DNA of 64,000 nucleotides from Leuconostoc litchii (GCF_008107645.1 NZ_SDGY01000001.1:62540-126539); one strand, 5' to 3'. Numbered from the stretch's first letter, positions 45,313-57,477 are shown. The notes: a model not told the origin generated them from the letters alone. Made by a program: numbers and translations.

Positions 45313-45954
45313 TTGTTCTATAGAAGAGTTATTAAGAGAATACTTGATTTATTGTTAGCGGTTCCCGCACTAATTATCTTGCTTCTGCCACTAATTATTA
45401 TTGGCATTATTGTTAAGCTAACTTCTAAAGGACCAGCACTTTTTATTCAGGAACGATACGGAAAAGGCTCTAAGCCTTTTAATTTGTATAAATTTCGCTC
45501 GATGACGGATAAAGCACCTGTTAAAGCTAATTCTGAGTTTGAAGATATTACTAGTTACGTAACACCTTTTGGTATGTTTATCAGAAAAACTTCGATTGAT
45601 GAATTGCCTCAGCTATGGAATATTGTTAAAGGGAATATGAGCTTCATTGGCCCACGCCCGCTGGCTAAAACTGATGAAAAAGTATTAGCATTGCGTAAAA
45701 GCAATGGCGCTGATACAGTTTTACCTGGTATTTCAGGATTGGCACAAGTGAATGGACGTAACAATCTTTCTGATGAAGATAAGGCTGCTTATGATGCTAA
45801 GTATGCGGCATTAGTTAGCTTGAGAGTAGATATGTTACTGACAATTGAAACCTTTGTGTCTGTGTTGAAGCGTGATGGTGTGTTTAAAGAGACAGTTATT
45901 GATAATAATAGTGAATTAGAAGACGATGTTGTTAGAAACGAAAAAAAGCTGTGA
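45313..45954 (+). CDS. Undecaprenyl-phosphate sugar phosphotransferase (priming enzyme)
   Basis: This enzyme puts the first sugar-phosphate on undecaprenyl phosphate to begin the repeat unit. The protein of about 213 residues has one N-terminal hydrophobic hairpin and the polyprenyl-phosphate sugar-transferase domain: YKFRSMTDKA, TSIDELPQLWNIVKGNMSFIGPRPL and LPGISGLAQVNGRN. TTG 45313, eight bases after GGGAG, is preferred. ATG 45298 is in frame but lies on the ribosome site. Confidence 0.92.
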   Translation: MFYRRVIKRILDLLLAVPALIILLLPLIIIGIIVKLTSKGPALFIQERYGKGSKPFNLYKFRSMTDKAPVKANSEFEDITSYVTPFGMFIRKTSIDELPQLWNIVKGNMSFIGPRPLAKTDEKVLALRKSNGADTVLPGISGLAQVNGRNNLSDEDKAAYDAKYAALVSLRVDMLLTIETFVSVLKRDGVFKETVIDNNSELEDDVVRNEKKL

Positions 45955-46006
45955 AAGTTTTTAACGTTTTGTAATTATTTATTTGAGAAGTGGGAGAACA
46001 TAGCAA

Positions 46007-46786
46007 TTGGAACATAAACCTTCTTTGTCATTTACTGTTGTGACTCATAACAATCAAGATAGAATCAAGAGTACGCTACTTTCAATTATTTCAGCAGTAG
46101 ATAACCTTTTTTCATACAAAATATTCATAGTAGATAATGAATCTGCTGATAAAACTCTTGAAATTGTACGAAGTATGGGATACGCACAAATAGAAATAAT
46201 TCCTTCTCAAAATAGAGGTTTTGGATTTGGACATAATGTTGTGCTAAGTAAACTTGAATCAACATATCATTTTATTGTTAATCCTGATATACGGATTAAA
46301 GATAGTCAATCTTTAAAAATTATGATTGATTATATGAATAAAAATCCAAGTGTAGGGTTATTATCGCCATTGATATTAAATGAAGACGGCAGTATTCAAC
46401 ATTTATTTAGAAATCGACCGACTGTATTAGATGCCGCAATACGTTTTGCGGGTGCAAATGTCTTACGCAAACGTCAAGAAAAATTTATTAATTTGGCATC
46501 AGGATACAATCAAATTTTACCTATCGAAAATGCTTCAGGGTCATTTATGCTTATGAGAACAGATGTTTTCAAAAAAATTAAAGGATTTGATGAACGCTAT
46601 TTTATGTACTATGAAGATTCTGATTTGACCAGAAAGGTAAATGAAATTTCTTCTGCTATGTTTGTCCCAATCGCTAGTGTTACACATAGTTGGGAACGAG
46701 CAAATGGAAAAAATATAAAGTACATTTGGATAATGTTACAGAGTTTGTATAAATATATGCATAAGTGGGGATGGGCGCTATGGTGA
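46007..46786 (+). CDS. Glycosyltransferase family 2
   Basis: The 259-residue GT-A enzyme begins SFTVVTHNNQDRIKSTLLSI and has the nucleotide-sugar region VDNESADKT, NRGFGFGHN and the acceptor-side motif GFDERYFMYYEDSDLTRKV. It resembles rhamnosyl- and related transferases of polysaccharide clusters. A TTG start at 46007 is used, ten bases after GGGAG. The end overlaps the next glycosyltransferase. Donor and linkage cannot be read from sequence. Confidence 0.85.
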   Translation: MEHKPSLSFTVVTHNNQDRIKSTLLSIISAVDNLFSYKIFIVDNESADKTLEIVRSMGYAQIEIIPSQNRGFGFGHNVVLSKLESTYHFIVNPDIRIKDSQSLKIMIDYMNKNPSVGLLSPLILNEDGSIQHLFRNRPTVLDAAIRFAGANVLRKRQEKFINLASGYNQILPIENASGSFMLMRTDVFKKIKGFDERYFMYYEDSDLTRKVNEISSAMFVPIASVTHSWERANGKNIKYIWIMLQSLYKYMHKWGWALW

Positions 46787-47694
46787 ACAATAATGTGTGG
46801 TCTATTATTATCCTATTTAATCCTGATTTAGAAAAACTAAAAAGTTTAGTTCATCATTTAATGTTGCAAAATAGTAATATTATTTTAGTCAACAATGGAA
46901 CAAAGAAAGCTTTTATTTCTGATCTGATAAATGAACATGTTTTTTTAATTCAACTAGAAGATAATTTAGGTATAGCAACGGCTCAGAATGTTGGAATAGT
47001 ATTTGCCAAGAAAAAAAATGCGAAGGGGATTTTTTTGTTTGATCAGGATTCTAAGATATCTAATAATTTTATTCCTGCCATGTTGAACGCTAAATTAAAT
47101 TCATCAGTGGGGATGATTGTCCCAAATGTATTAGACGTGAATACTAATAAATATTTGGAACCTAGAATTTATAATCGACAAGATTCTAAAATAACTGTTG
47201 AATTTCCCAAAAATAAAAATACAGTGGGACTAATTAGAAAAGCTGCAAAACCAATTGCATCAGGAAGTTACATTTTTATGGATGCATTGATGGAGGTCGG
47301 AGGGATGAGAGAAAAATTTTTTATTGATGCTGTCGATACAGACTTTAGCTTTAGACTTATCGAGAGGGGATACGATGTTTTCAGAATAAACAATGTACAC
47401 TTGGTTCATCCAGTAGGAAATAAAATTGAGAGAAACTTTTTTGGAAAAAAAATATTTTTATCAAATCATTCTCCTAAGAGGCGTTATTATATTGGGAGAA
47501 ATAACATATGGTTATGGAAAATACATTTTGGCAAAATTAACGGAATAACTAAGGAGGTGTTTGTGACTTTGGCCTCTCAACTTGTATATTCGTTATTAGA
47601 AAAGAGTAGTATTTCTAAAACAAGTCACTTGATTTGGGGTGTTTTTTGGGGGTTGATTTTAAGTCCCAAAGAATTTGTAAGGGAGATAAGATAG
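46780..47694 (+). CDS. Glycosyltransferase family 2, rhamnosyltransferase-like
   Basis: The 304-residue protein has a divergent N-terminus (VWSIIILFNPDLEKL), LVNNG, a metal-binding FLFDQDSKIS and EKFFIDAVDTDFSFRLIERGYDVF, as in RfbF-type rhamnosyltransferases. ATG 46780 overlaps the previous gene by seven bases. Codon use is AT-rich with AGA arginine codons, unlike housekeeping genes nearby. Confidence 0.85.
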   Translation: MVNNNVWSIIILFNPDLEKLKSLVHHLMLQNSNIILVNNGTKKAFISDLINEHVFLIQLEDNLGIATAQNVGIVFAKKKNAKGIFLFDQDSKISNNFIPAMLNAKLNSSVGMIVPNVLDVNTNKYLEPRIYNRQDSKITVEFPKNKNTVGLIRKAAKPIASGSYIFMDALMEVGGMREKFFIDAVDTDFSFRLIERGYDVFRINNVHLVHPVGNKIERNFFGKKIFLSNHSPKRRYYIGRNNIWLWKIHFGKINGITKEVFVTLASQLVYSLLEKSSISKTSHLIWGVFWGLILSPKEFVREIR

Positions 47695-48671
47695 TGAAAA
47701 AAATTATTGTTTTGATGTCGACTTATAATGGAAAAAAATATCTTCAAACACAGATAGAATCAATTTTAAATCAAGATGGAGTAAATATAGATTTTTGCTT
47801 AAAATTATTGATTAGAGATGATAAATCAACAGATGGAACTTTAGAAATGATTTCAAGGTATCCAACAGTTGAAGTATTAAACAACGATGATAGTAATTTG
47901 GGAGTAAAGCGTTCTTTTTTTGAAATTTTGTCTAAAGCTGAAAAAGCAGACCTTTATTTTTTTAGCGATCAAGATGATATTTGGCCTAAAAATAAGGTGC
48001 AACGTTTTCTTCAGCATTATGAAAACAAAAATATTGATGAGAAAATCCCTATTGGTCTGTTCTCAGACTTATGGATTTCAGATGCAATGGGTAGGTCAAC
48101 AGAAGTGAAAATGTCCGATAAGTATGATTGGAAAAGTAAAGCTGATTACAAATTTTTTGCTTGGAACTATAGAGTTACAGGAGCTGCATTTGCTATCAAT
48201 TTTGCTGCTAAAAAGATATCTGATTCTATACCACTTGAGTGGCAGTCACAAATTAATATGCATGACTCATTCATTGCGCTATTAATATCTGTAGTTGGAG
48301 ATCTGGTTCAAATCGATGAACCATTGTTATACTATCGGCAACATGGGAATAACTTGGTAGGAGCATCGAATAAGAGTAAAAGTCTGAAATATCGTGTTAA
48401 AAATCTGTTTACAATAGCGGAAGCGATGTTAAATGATAATATGAAAGTGTATCAGTGGTTAATCAGTAATCAAGAAAAATATAATATTTTGTTGATTAAA
48501 TATAAATATTTTGAAAATATTTATGCTATGAAAAACGCTACAAATATAGTAACACGGTATAAAATTTGGAAGAGTATAAAAAAAGATATCACTCTATTTA
48601 AAATCAGAGTAGCAATATTTAGAGAATTGATGTTTGTAGGGAAAAACACTATGGCAAAGGAGAAACAATGA
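47694..48671 (+). CDS. Glycosyltransferase family 2
   Basis: The 325-residue protein starts KKIIVLMSTYNGKKYLQTQIESILNQ and has IRDDKSTDGT and the catalytic YFFSDQDDIW, a pattern common in alpha-rhamnosyl or galactosyl transferases of lactic acid bacteria. GTG 47694 is shared with the last base of the previous TAG. GGGAG precedes it. The end overlaps the next gene by four bases. Confidence 0.87.
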   Translation: MKKIIVLMSTYNGKKYLQTQIESILNQDGVNIDFCLKLLIRDDKSTDGTLEMISRYPTVEVLNNDDSNLGVKRSFFEILSKAEKADLYFFSDQDDIWPKNKVQRFLQHYENKNIDEKIPIGLFSDLWISDAMGRSTEVKMSDKYDWKSKADYKFFAWNYRVTGAAFAINFAAKKISDSIPLEWQSQINMHDSFIALLISVVGDLVQIDEPLLYYRQHGNNLVGASNKSKSLKYRVKNLFTIAEAMLNDNMKVYQWLISNQEKYNILLIKYKYFENIYAMKNATNIVTRYKIWKSIKKDITLFKIRVAIFRELMFVGKNTMAKEKQ

Positions 48672-49579
48672 TTGGAGCAGTAATTGTTACGTATAATCCA
48701 AACATTGCCTTGTTGTTAAAAAACATAAATGCCGTTACTGATCAAGTAGATAAATTACTGATAGTTGATAATGGGTCCGAAAACATTAAAGACATAGGAT
48801 TATTGTCAGAGAAATTTAAATGTGAAATCATACGCCTTGGTGTGAACTTGGGTATAGCAGCGGCTTTAAATAAAGGTATTGAATTTTTTGATTTAAAAAA
48901 ATATGATTGGGTGCTTACCTTAGATCAAGATTCTGTTGTAGAACAAAATACTGTTAAAAAATTGACGGAATTAGAAGAGTTTAATCAAGCAAGAACTGCT
49001 ATATTAGCTGCTAGATTTATTGATAAAAAACAAGCAGATACACACCATGAACAACATGTAGTAGAAAATTTATATACTATTACTTCAGGAGGATTAGTGA
49101 GAATACTGGCTTGGAGAAAAGTTCGAGGATTTGATGAACAGCTTTTTATTGACAACATAGATAATGATTTTAATCAAAGATTAAGTGGTGTTGGCTATCG
49201 TATTATGCAAGCAAATCAAATTACTTTTCAACACTCTTTAGGTGATCCTATAAATAATAGACCGTTATTGCAGAGATTATTAGGAATTAAAAAAGGCTTG
49301 TCTCCCACTGATCACTCATCATTCCGGCAATATTATATTTCGAGAAATGGGATAATTATGGCTAAACGTTATTTTAAACCATCTTTTATTCCAATATTAC
49401 GTGTAATTGCCAATACCAGACAGATATTTTTGTTTAGTTCACCAATAAAAAAAATTGTGTCAGCATATAAGGGCATATATGATGGGCTAAGATATAATAC
49501 TGCTAGAGATGTTTATTTTCAAAAATATCTTAAAAGTAAAAAATCTATAAGGATTGATGTGAATGAGAAAAAAGATTGA
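48668..49579 (+). CDS. Glycosyltransferase family 2, rhamnosyltransferase-like (paralogue A)
   Basis: The 303-residue protein opens MIGAVIVTYNPNIALLLKNI and has LIVDNGSEN, LNKGIEFF, WVLTLDQDSVVE and GFDEQLFIDNIDNDFNQRLSGVGYRI. It is clearly related to the gene at 51648-52544 along its length, suggesting duplication. ATG 48668 overlaps the previous stop (ATGA). Confidence 0.87.
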   Translation: MIGAVIVTYNPNIALLLKNINAVTDQVDKLLIVDNGSENIKDIGLLSEKFKCEIIRLGVNLGIAAALNKGIEFFDLKKYDWVLTLDQDSVVEQNTVKKLTELEEFNQARTAILAARFIDKKQADTHHEQHVVENLYTITSGGLVRILAWRKVRGFDEQLFIDNIDNDFNQRLSGVGYRIMQANQITFQHSLGDPINNRPLLQRLLGIKKGLSPTDHSSFRQYYISRNGIIMAKRYFKPSFIPILRVIANTRQIFLFSSPIKKIVSAYKGIYDGLRYNTARDVYFQKYLKSKKSIRIDVNEKKD

Positions 49580-50513
49580 AATGTCTAAAACTAAGAGATT
49601 CTTAATTGAAACGTCCTATGATTTGAAGTGGAAAATTAGAAATATTGTTCATTTTCCAAAATATATCCCCAAAATTTTAAAGATATTAACTAAAGAACAT
49701 GTTGGCATTAAAAATCAAAAATATTTTCTAAGTATTGTAGTAACAATCAAAAATGAATCTTTATACGTAAATGAATGGTTGGATTATCATTTGATGATAG
49801 GTGTTGATCATTTTTATATATATGATAATGGGTCCACCGATAATTTGTTAGAAATTCTAGAGCCGTATATCAAAGAAGGTTTTGTGACTTACACTAAATG
49901 GGAAGGAAAGAGCCAACAACTTGTGATTTATGAACATGCTCTAAATAGCTATCAATATGATACTAAGTGGATAGCAATATTAGATGCAGATGAATTTTTA
50001 GTTTCTATTACAGAACAAAGCATTATTGATTTTTTGAAGTCTCTTGATAGCAATGTGTCACAAGTTATTTTAGGTTGGATGGTATTTGGCTCTTCGGGAA
50101 GATTAAAGTATGAAGAGGGTCTGGTTCTTGATCGTTTTAGAATGCATGCTCAAGACAATTGGATTGCTGATAGTAAACCTATAGTCAGACCAGACCATTT
50201 TCTTAATGTTCCTATCCCGCACTGGGTTGATGTTTTTGGGCAAACAGTGAATGAAAAAGGTGAAAAATTAAGAAGATATCCCCAAACTAATATTACTAGC
50301 GCATTACCTATGCCAAAGTCAAAGTTTAGAATTAATCACTATTATTCCAAAAGTTGGGAAGAGTTTGAAAGTAAGAGAAATAGAGGTTTTGCTGATCATG
50401 ATGGCGTAGAAAGAACAAAAAATGATTTTTTGGATCATGATCAGAATGCTGTTAGCGATAATTCAATAGATGCAATAATACAAAAACTCAAAGAGAAGCG
50501 GAGTATGAAATGA
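49563..50513 (+). CDS. Glycosyltransferase family 92-like
   Basis: The 316-residue protein has the GT92 pattern: FLSIVVTIKNESLYVNEWLDYHLMIGVDHFYIYDNGSTDN, followed by WIAILDADEFL with the metal-binding DAD, and a C-terminal INHYYSKSWEEF with conserved His. A basic N-terminus of about 50 residues precedes the domain. The donor is unknown. It overlaps its neighbours on both sides (17 and 4 bases). Confidence 0.8.
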   Translation: MRKKIEMSKTKRFLIETSYDLKWKIRNIVHFPKYIPKILKILTKEHVGIKNQKYFLSIVVTIKNESLYVNEWLDYHLMIGVDHFYIYDNGSTDNLLEILEPYIKEGFVTYTKWEGKSQQLVIYEHALNSYQYDTKWIAILDADEFLVSITEQSIIDFLKSLDSNVSQVILGWMVFGSSGRLKYEEGLVLDRFRMHAQDNWIADSKPIVRPDHFLNVPIPHWVDVFGQTVNEKGEKLRRYPQTNITSALPMPKSKFRINHYYSKSWEEFESKRNRGFADHDGVERTKNDFLDHDQNAVSDNSIDAIIQKLKEKRSMK

Positions 50514-51592
50514 TTTACCTAATTGTAGTTGGGATAAATATATTTTTTAATAAAGTTCGTGGAAAATGGACAATTATTTCCTTGTTTTTGGTAGCCTCTC
50601 TAGTTTACTTAAGTGGTCTTCCTGATCCTACGACCACGGCAGATTATCTAGCATATCAGGGAGAATATCAAAATAAACTTTTAGGATACACTTCTCGCTT
50701 TGAATGGTTATATCAGAGAATTACAGATGCAACTATTCATTATAATTTTGATTATTCACAAGTACGGTTACTTTTGATTTCCATATTTTTTCTTGTTATG
50801 TTTGTCGGTGTTTATAGGTTGACGAAAAATGCTAAGTATTATTGGTTAATATTTTCTTTAGGTTTATTCTTTATTGAGACAATACAATTACGTTCTTTTG
50901 GAATGATTTCTTTCGTTATTTTAGGAATTTCTTTTCTGCGTAGACGAGGAATGCTAAATTATGCGGTATCAACATTTTTTATTTTTTTAGGCACAGGACT
51001 GCATAGTAGTGGATACTTATTTTTTCTAGTTCCTTTAGTTTGTTTTTTAGTGAAAAAGTGGGAGATAAAAACTTTTGTTAGTGCACTATTATTAAACTCA
51101 GCTGTTGGTACTGCTTTAATTTTCTCATCTACAACTGGAGTATCAGTTATACTATCTAATTTGTTGAATAGTATATCATCTAACAGTGAATCTGCTGATA
51201 ATATTGCTACACTTTATGCAACAGGATTTTCCTTGTTTACAATTTTATTATTAATGGTGTTTGTAGTTCCATTAATATATTTAGTTTATTTGCTAAAAAA
51301 TAATGAATTTCTTCTTGAAGATAAGACAGTAACCATTGTTTTAAGTTTTATTTCTGTTACCATGATTGGAATTCCATTACTTGTGTTATCAAATCAATAT
51401 GACAGAGTTCTTCGAGAGGGCATGATGGGCATGATCATTTTAATGTCCATAATCAATGAAAAAGTAAGTATAAATAATAAGAAAAATATTTGTTTTGTAA
51501 GCTTATATTTTATATTCATATTTGTATTTATAGGCGGTATTCAAAATAGTTTTGTGTTTCAAAATATTTTACACTATGTACATCTTGTATGA
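50510..51592 (+). CDS. EpsG/Wzy-type polysaccharide polymerase
   Basis: The 360-residue protein has about ten transmembrane segments and the EpsG-like layout: an early loop DYLAYQGEYQ...FEWLYQ and a later IQLRSFGMISF and GLHSSGYLFFLVPL, with conserved Arg and His. It should link lipid-bound repeat units outside the membrane. It is the only polymerase candidate in the cluster. Confidence 0.82.
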   Translation: MIYLIVVGINIFFNKVRGKWTIISLFLVASLVYLSGLPDPTTTADYLAYQGEYQNKLLGYTSRFEWLYQRITDATIHYNFDYSQVRLLLISIFFLVMFVGVYRLTKNAKYYWLIFSLGLFFIETIQLRSFGMISFVILGISFLRRRGMLNYAVSTFFIFLGTGLHSSGYLFFLVPLVCFLVKKWEIKTFVSALLLNSAVGTALIFSSTTGVSVILSNLLNSISSNSESADNIATLYATGFSLFTILLLMVFVVPLIYLVYLLKNNEFLLEDKTVTIVLSFISVTMIGIPLLVLSNQYDRVLREGMMGMIILMSIINEKVSINNKKNICFVSLYFIFIFVFIGGIQNSFVFQNILHYVHLV

Positions 51593-51647
51593 AAAGTATA
51601 TGGTGGTTAGAGTGTTAAGTAATAATATTTTAAAATCAGGAGAAAAA

Positions 51648-52544
51648 ATGATAGGTGCTGTAATTATTACATTTAACCCCAATATTGGAATTCTTAAAAA
51701 AAACTTACACTCGATTATACAGCAGGTAGAGAGTGTCCTAGTAGTAGATAATGGATCAAATAATTTTTCGGAGTTTGCTGATATTTTGAATAATTATAAA
51801 ATTGACATTATTCATTTTGAAGAGAACTTGGGAATTGCTTGTGCACTCAATGCAGGGATGGATTATTTCCGGAAAAAGAAGTTTCATTGGGTATTGACTT
51901 TGGATCAAGATTCAATTCTCCCTAAACAATATGTAGAAAAGTTGTCACGGTTGGATGAATTTCATAATAATGATACTGGTATTCTAGGAGCCAGTTACCA
52001 AGATATATCTCGTAGGGAAAACATTTCTAATGTTGGTGTTGGTGTTGTGGATAATCCTTTGTTAATTACTTCTGGTGGACTAACTAATGTTGAAGCATGG
52101 CAAACTGTTGGTGGGTTTGATGAGCAACTATTTATTGACGTTGTTGATCATGACTTTAATCAAAGATTGATAGAGAATAGATACAAAGTGCTTCAGGCTA
52201 AGCATATCATTTTCAACCACAATTTAGGCTCACCTGTAAATAGACCTTTATTACAAACTGTGCTTTTAATAAAAAAAGACTTTAGTCCAGCTGATCATTC
52301 GAAATTTAGACAGTATTATATTTATAGAAACAGTATTATTTTCATAAAAAGATATTCTACTAAACCCATTTGGCACATAATAATTCTGTTAACAACATTA
52401 CGTATTCTATTGTTGTTTCAAAATCCAATGGGAAAAATAAGAGTCGCATTACACGGTATTAGAGATGGGATTAACTATTCAATAAAAAAAGATGACTTTT
52501 TTCAGCAGTATTTAGATAATAAAAAAATTCAGAAAGACAGTTAA
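51648..52544 (+). CDS. Glycosyltransferase family 2, rhamnosyltransferase-like (paralogue B)
   Basis: The 298-residue protein begins MIGAVIITFNPNIGILKKNL and shares VVDNGSNN, WVLTLDQDSILP, GGFDEQLFIDVVDHDFNQRL and the Pro-rich SPADHSKFRQYY segment with the gene at 48668. ATG 51648 is six bases after AGGAG. An open frame upstream to 51552 lies inside the polymerase gene and is not used. It and its paralogue probably add similar sugars. Confidence 0.88.
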   Translation: MIGAVIITFNPNIGILKKNLHSIIQQVESVLVVDNGSNNFSEFADILNNYKIDIIHFEENLGIACALNAGMDYFRKKKFHWVLTLDQDSILPKQYVEKLSRLDEFHNNDTGILGASYQDISRRENISNVGVGVVDNPLLITSGGLTNVEAWQTVGGFDEQLFIDVVDHDFNQRLIENRYKVLQAKHIIFNHNLGSPVNRPLLQTVLLIKKDFSPADHSKFRQYYIYRNSIIFIKRYSTKPIWHIIILLTTLRILLLFQNPMGKIRVALHGIRDGINYSIKKDDFFQQYLDNKKIQKDS

Positions 52545-52546
52545 CT

Positions 52547-53977
52547 ATGAGAAAAGTATTCTTATCAGGATTTCTATACACAGCAATTGGCCGATATAGC
52601 AATGTCTTAATTTCAATTTTAGTAGATATTTTTTTATCACGAATATTGTCTCCTGCAGATTATGGAATAGTAGCAGTGCTAACAGTAGTTTTAGCATTAT
52701 TTCAACTTTTTTCGGATGCAGGTATTGGCGCGGCTGTAATACAACATGAGAAAATTACTTCAAATGATTTGAGAATATTATTTACATTTTCTTTTATAAT
52801 AGCTATCTTTTTAGCAATTATATTTGGATTAATTGGGCTACCATTGTCAATGTTCTATCATTACACAGTTTACTCGAAGTTAACATGGTTTTTATCTTTA
52901 GCAGTAGGTTTTTATGCTTTAGTGGCAGTTCCTAAGGCTGCATTATTACGTCAAAAAAAATTTAAAGAAGTAAACTATATTGCAGTATTATCAGGCATGT
53001 CTGGGGGGGCTTCTGGTATAGTTGTTGCAGTATTAGGTGGTGGTGTTTATGCTTTACTTGTAAATACAGTGGTTAATTCTTTTGTAAATTTATTTTTAAC
53101 AGTGTGGGTTTCTAAAATATGGCCAACTACAAAGATAACTTCACAACCAATAAAGAAAATTTATTCATTTGCGACAAATCAACTTGGTTTTAATATCGTG
53201 AATTATGTTGCTCATAATCTTGATTCAATTTTAATTGCTAAATTCATGTCTGCAAGTCAACTTGGAAATTATAATAAAGCTTATCGCTTAATACTTTACC
53301 CAACATCAATGTTCAATGGATTGATTACGCCAATATTATTGCCTGTTCTTGCAGAACATCAATCGGATGTTACAGTGATTAGAAACGTTTATTTGAAGTT
53401 ACAACATGTTACTGCATTGATTGCTGTTCCGTTATCTATATTTTTATTTTTTTCGTCGGATAGTATTATTAATGTTCTATATGGAAAAAATTGGCACGCT
53501 GCTGCATTTCCATTTGCTATACTTAGTTTGTCTATATGGACTCAAATGTTGAATGCGAATGCAGAAGCAATATTTCAAGCAAGAAATAAGGTTAGAAAGT
53601 TGTTGAAAATAGGTATATATACTAGTACCTTCGACGTTATATTTACTATTATTGGGGTAATGAGTGGTAGTGTTAGTACGGTGTCTTTTGCGTTATTAGT
53701 ATCTTTTTCTTTTAATGGTATCTATGTGCTTTATACTGTTATGCACGAGGCACTTAGCTCTAATTTTTGGATACTTGTAAAGGAACTACAATCTGGAATA
53801 ATAATTGGAGCAGTCCTCGCAGTTGTATTAGGAATATATGGCTTAATGTTCGCTCATTCTAATTCAATAATTGATCTACTTATACGTGGTTTTTTATTTA
53901 TTTTTGTTTTTATTTTGAGTAGCGTGATACTTGGCGAAGTAAGTAAAGTAAAGTCACTTTTTGGCAAAAAAGTTTAG
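52547..53977 (+). CDS. MOP-superfamily repeat-unit flippase (Wzx-like)
   Basis: The 476-residue protein has 12 to 14 transmembrane segments and the lipopolysaccharide-flippase signature at the start ([33 protein letters not shown]). The Asn/Asp-rich [26 protein letters not shown] segment is typical of WzxC/TuaB-type proteins. It moves undecaprenyl-linked repeat units outward. It starts two bases after the preceding gene stop. Confidence 0.9.
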   Translation: MRKVFLSGFLYTAIGRYSNVLISILVDIFLSRILSPADYGIVAVLTVVLALFQLFSDAGIGAAVIQHEKITSNDLRILFTFSFIIAIFLAIIFGLIGLPLSMFYHYTVYSKLTWFLSLAVGFYALVAVPKAALLRQKKFKEVNYIAVLSGMSGGASGIVVAVLGGGVYALLVNTVVNSFVNLFLTVWVSKIWPTTKITSQPIKKIYSFATNQLGFNIVNYVAHNLDSILIAKFMSASQLGNYNKAYRLILYPTSMFNGLITPILLPVLAEHQSDVTVIRNVYLKLQHVTALIAVPLSIFLFFSSDSIINVLYGKNWHAAAFPFAILSLSIWTQMLNANAEAIFQARNKVRKLLKIGIYTSTFDVIFTIIGVMSGSVSTVSFALLVSFSFNGIYVLYTVMHEALSSNFWILVKELQSGIIIGAVLAVVLGIYGLMFAHSNSIIDLLIRGFLFIFVFILSSVILGEVSKVKSLFGKKV

Positions 53978-53996
53978 AAAAATAAGGAGAGAAACA

Positions 53997-54872
53997 ATGA
54001 AAGGCATTATCCTAGCCGGAGGTTCCGGTACAAGACTTTATCCAATCACCAAGGCAACAAGTAAACAACTTGTGCCGATTTATGACAAACCAATGATTTA
54101 TTATCCAGTGTCTGTTTTAATGTTGGCGGGTATTAAAGATATTTTGCTCATTTCGACACCTGAATATATTGGACAATTTGAGGAACTATTTGGCGATGGT
54201 CATGACATTGGTCTAAATATAGAATACGCTATTCAAGAAGAACCTCGTGGATTGGCAGATGCTTTCATTGTTGGTGCTGACTTTATCGGTGATGATTCGG
54301 TTGCGCTAGTGTTAGGAGATAACATTTTCTATGGTGCCGGATTGTCCGAAAAGCTCCAAAAGGCAGCACTAAAAGCAGCAGGTGCTACAGTTTTTGGCTA
54401 TCAAGTAAAAGATCCTGAACGTTTTGGGGTTGTTGAATTTGATAAGGAAGGAAAAGCTTTATCTATTGTTGAAAAGCCAGAACAACCAAAGTCAAATTAT
54501 GCTGTCACAGGTCTTTATTTTTACGATAACGATGTCGTGGACATAGCCGCTAACGTCAAGCCTTCAGCACGTGGTGAAATTGAAATTTCTGACATTAATC
54601 AAGCTTATCTAGACCGCGGTGATCTTGATGTTCAAGTAATGGGACGTGGCTATGCCTGGTTGGATACAGGCACGCATGATTCATTACTTGAGGCCGCCTC
54701 TTTCATTGCAACTATTCAAAAGCAACAAAACTTGAAAGTTGCTTCACTAGAAGAAATTGCTTATCGCATGGGCTATATTGATATTGTACAGCTGGAAAAG
54801 CTAGCACAACCTCTGAAAAAGAATGATTATGGTCAATATTTGCTTAGAATTGTTGCTGAGGAGAAGAACTAA
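53997..54872 (+). CDS. rfbA: Glucose-1-phosphate thymidylyltransferase
   Basis: RmlA makes dTDP-glucose, step one of dTDP-rhamnose synthesis. The 291-residue protein has [43 protein letters not shown] and [18 protein letters not shown] 53997 follows AAGGAGAG; the in-frame start at 53961 is inside wzx. From here on codon use returns to the housekeeping pattern, unlike the AT-richer glycosyltransferases. Confidence 0.97.
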   Translation: MKGIILAGGSGTRLYPITKATSKQLVPIYDKPMIYYPVSVLMLAGIKDILLISTPEYIGQFEELFGDGHDIGLNIEYAIQEEPRGLADAFIVGADFIGDDSVALVLGDNIFYGAGLSEKLQKAALKAAGATVFGYQVKDPERFGVVEFDKEGKALSIVEKPEQPKSNYAVTGLYFYDNDVVDIAANVKPSARGEIEISDINQAYLDRGDLDVQVMGRGYAWLDTGTHDSLLEAASFIATIQKQQNLKVASLEEIAYRMGYIDIVQLEKLAQPLKKNDYGQYLLRIVAEEKN

Positions 54873-54883
54873 GGAAGATGAAG

Positions 54884-56528
<1,645 letters not shown>

Positions 56529-56535
56529 CAATAAT

Positions 56536-56562
56536 TAAAACTCACAGCCTGTGAGTTTTTTG
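56536..56562 (+). terminator. Terminator between rfbB and rfbD
   Basis: AAAACTCACAG pairs with CTGTGAGTTTT and is followed by T. It lies inside the rhamnose gene set, only 20 bases before rfbD, with no obvious new promoter. Confidence 0.8.
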
Positions 56563-56581
56563 TCTATAAAGGAGAATTGAA

Positions 56582-57415
56582 ATGAAATTTTTAATTACAG
56601 GTGCCAATGGTCAATTAGGGCAGGAATTACAAAAGTTATTGCGTGAGCGTGGATTAGATTTTGTAGCGTTCGATTCCAAACAATTGGATATTACCAATCG
56701 TATGGCCGTTTTGGCTGCTTTTGAACAGGAACAACCAGACGTTGTTCTTCATGCCGCAGCTTATACGAAAGTTGATTTAGCCGAAGATGACGGACGCGAG
56801 TTAAACTGGCAAGTCAATGTCGATGGTACAAAAAACGTTGCTGATGCGGCGAAACTTTATAATGCTAAATTGGTTGCTGTTTCAACGGATTATGTTTTTG
56901 ATGGTACGAGCGAAGTTGAATATCGTGAATCTGACGCTGTTAATCCACAAAATGCTTACGGTCGTGCTAAGTTAGCTGGAGAATTGGCCGTAACTGAAAG
57001 TAATGCTGATGCCTACATTGTACGCACTAGTTGGGTTTTTGGTGAGTTCGGAAATAACTTTGTTTATACCATGCAACGCTTGGCTGCCATACACCCAAGG
57101 TTGACGGTTGTGAATGATCAACTAGGACGCCCAACTTGGACACGTACTTTGGCTGAGTTTATGCTTCATTTAATTGATGTTAAGGCAGCATATGGCACAT
57201 ATCATTTGTCAAATGATGATGTGGCTACATGGTTTGACTTTGCACGTGAAATTTTGAAGGATACAGAGGTTGAAGTGGCACCAGTAACCAGTGCTGAATT
57301 TCCGCAAAAAGCTTATCGACCAAAGCATTCGGTAATGAGTTTGGATAAAGCTAAGGCGACGGGGTTTGAGATTTTGAGCTGGCGGGAGGCATTGAAACAG
57401 TTTTTAGCGGAGTAA
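56582..57415 (+). CDS. rfbD: dTDP-4-dehydrorhamnose reductase
   Basis: RmlD completes dTDP-L-rhamnose. The 277-residue SDR has ITGANGQLGQELQ, HAAAYTKVDLAE, VSTDYVFDG and catalytic YGRAKLAGE, VRTSWVFGEFG and VNDQLGRPTWT. The ribosome site is AAAGGAGAA. It ends the exopolysaccharide cluster. Confidence 0.96.
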   Translation: MKFLITGANGQLGQELQKLLRERGLDFVAFDSKQLDITNRMAVLAAFEQEQPDVVLHAAAYTKVDLAEDDGRELNWQVNVDGTKNVADAAKLYNAKLVAVSTDYVFDGTSEVEYRESDAVNPQNAYGRAKLAGELAVTESNADAYIVRTSWVFGEFGNNFVYTMQRLAAIHPRLTVVNDQLGRPTWTRTLAEFMLHLIDVKAAYGTYHLSNDDVATWFDFAREILKDTEVEVAPVTSAEFPQKAYRPKHSVMSLDKAKATGFEILSWREALKQFLAE

Positions 57416-57477
57416 TGTGCGTGCTAGTTGATTAATGATGATAAGGTAATTTAATAGTAAATATACATCTTTTTTAT

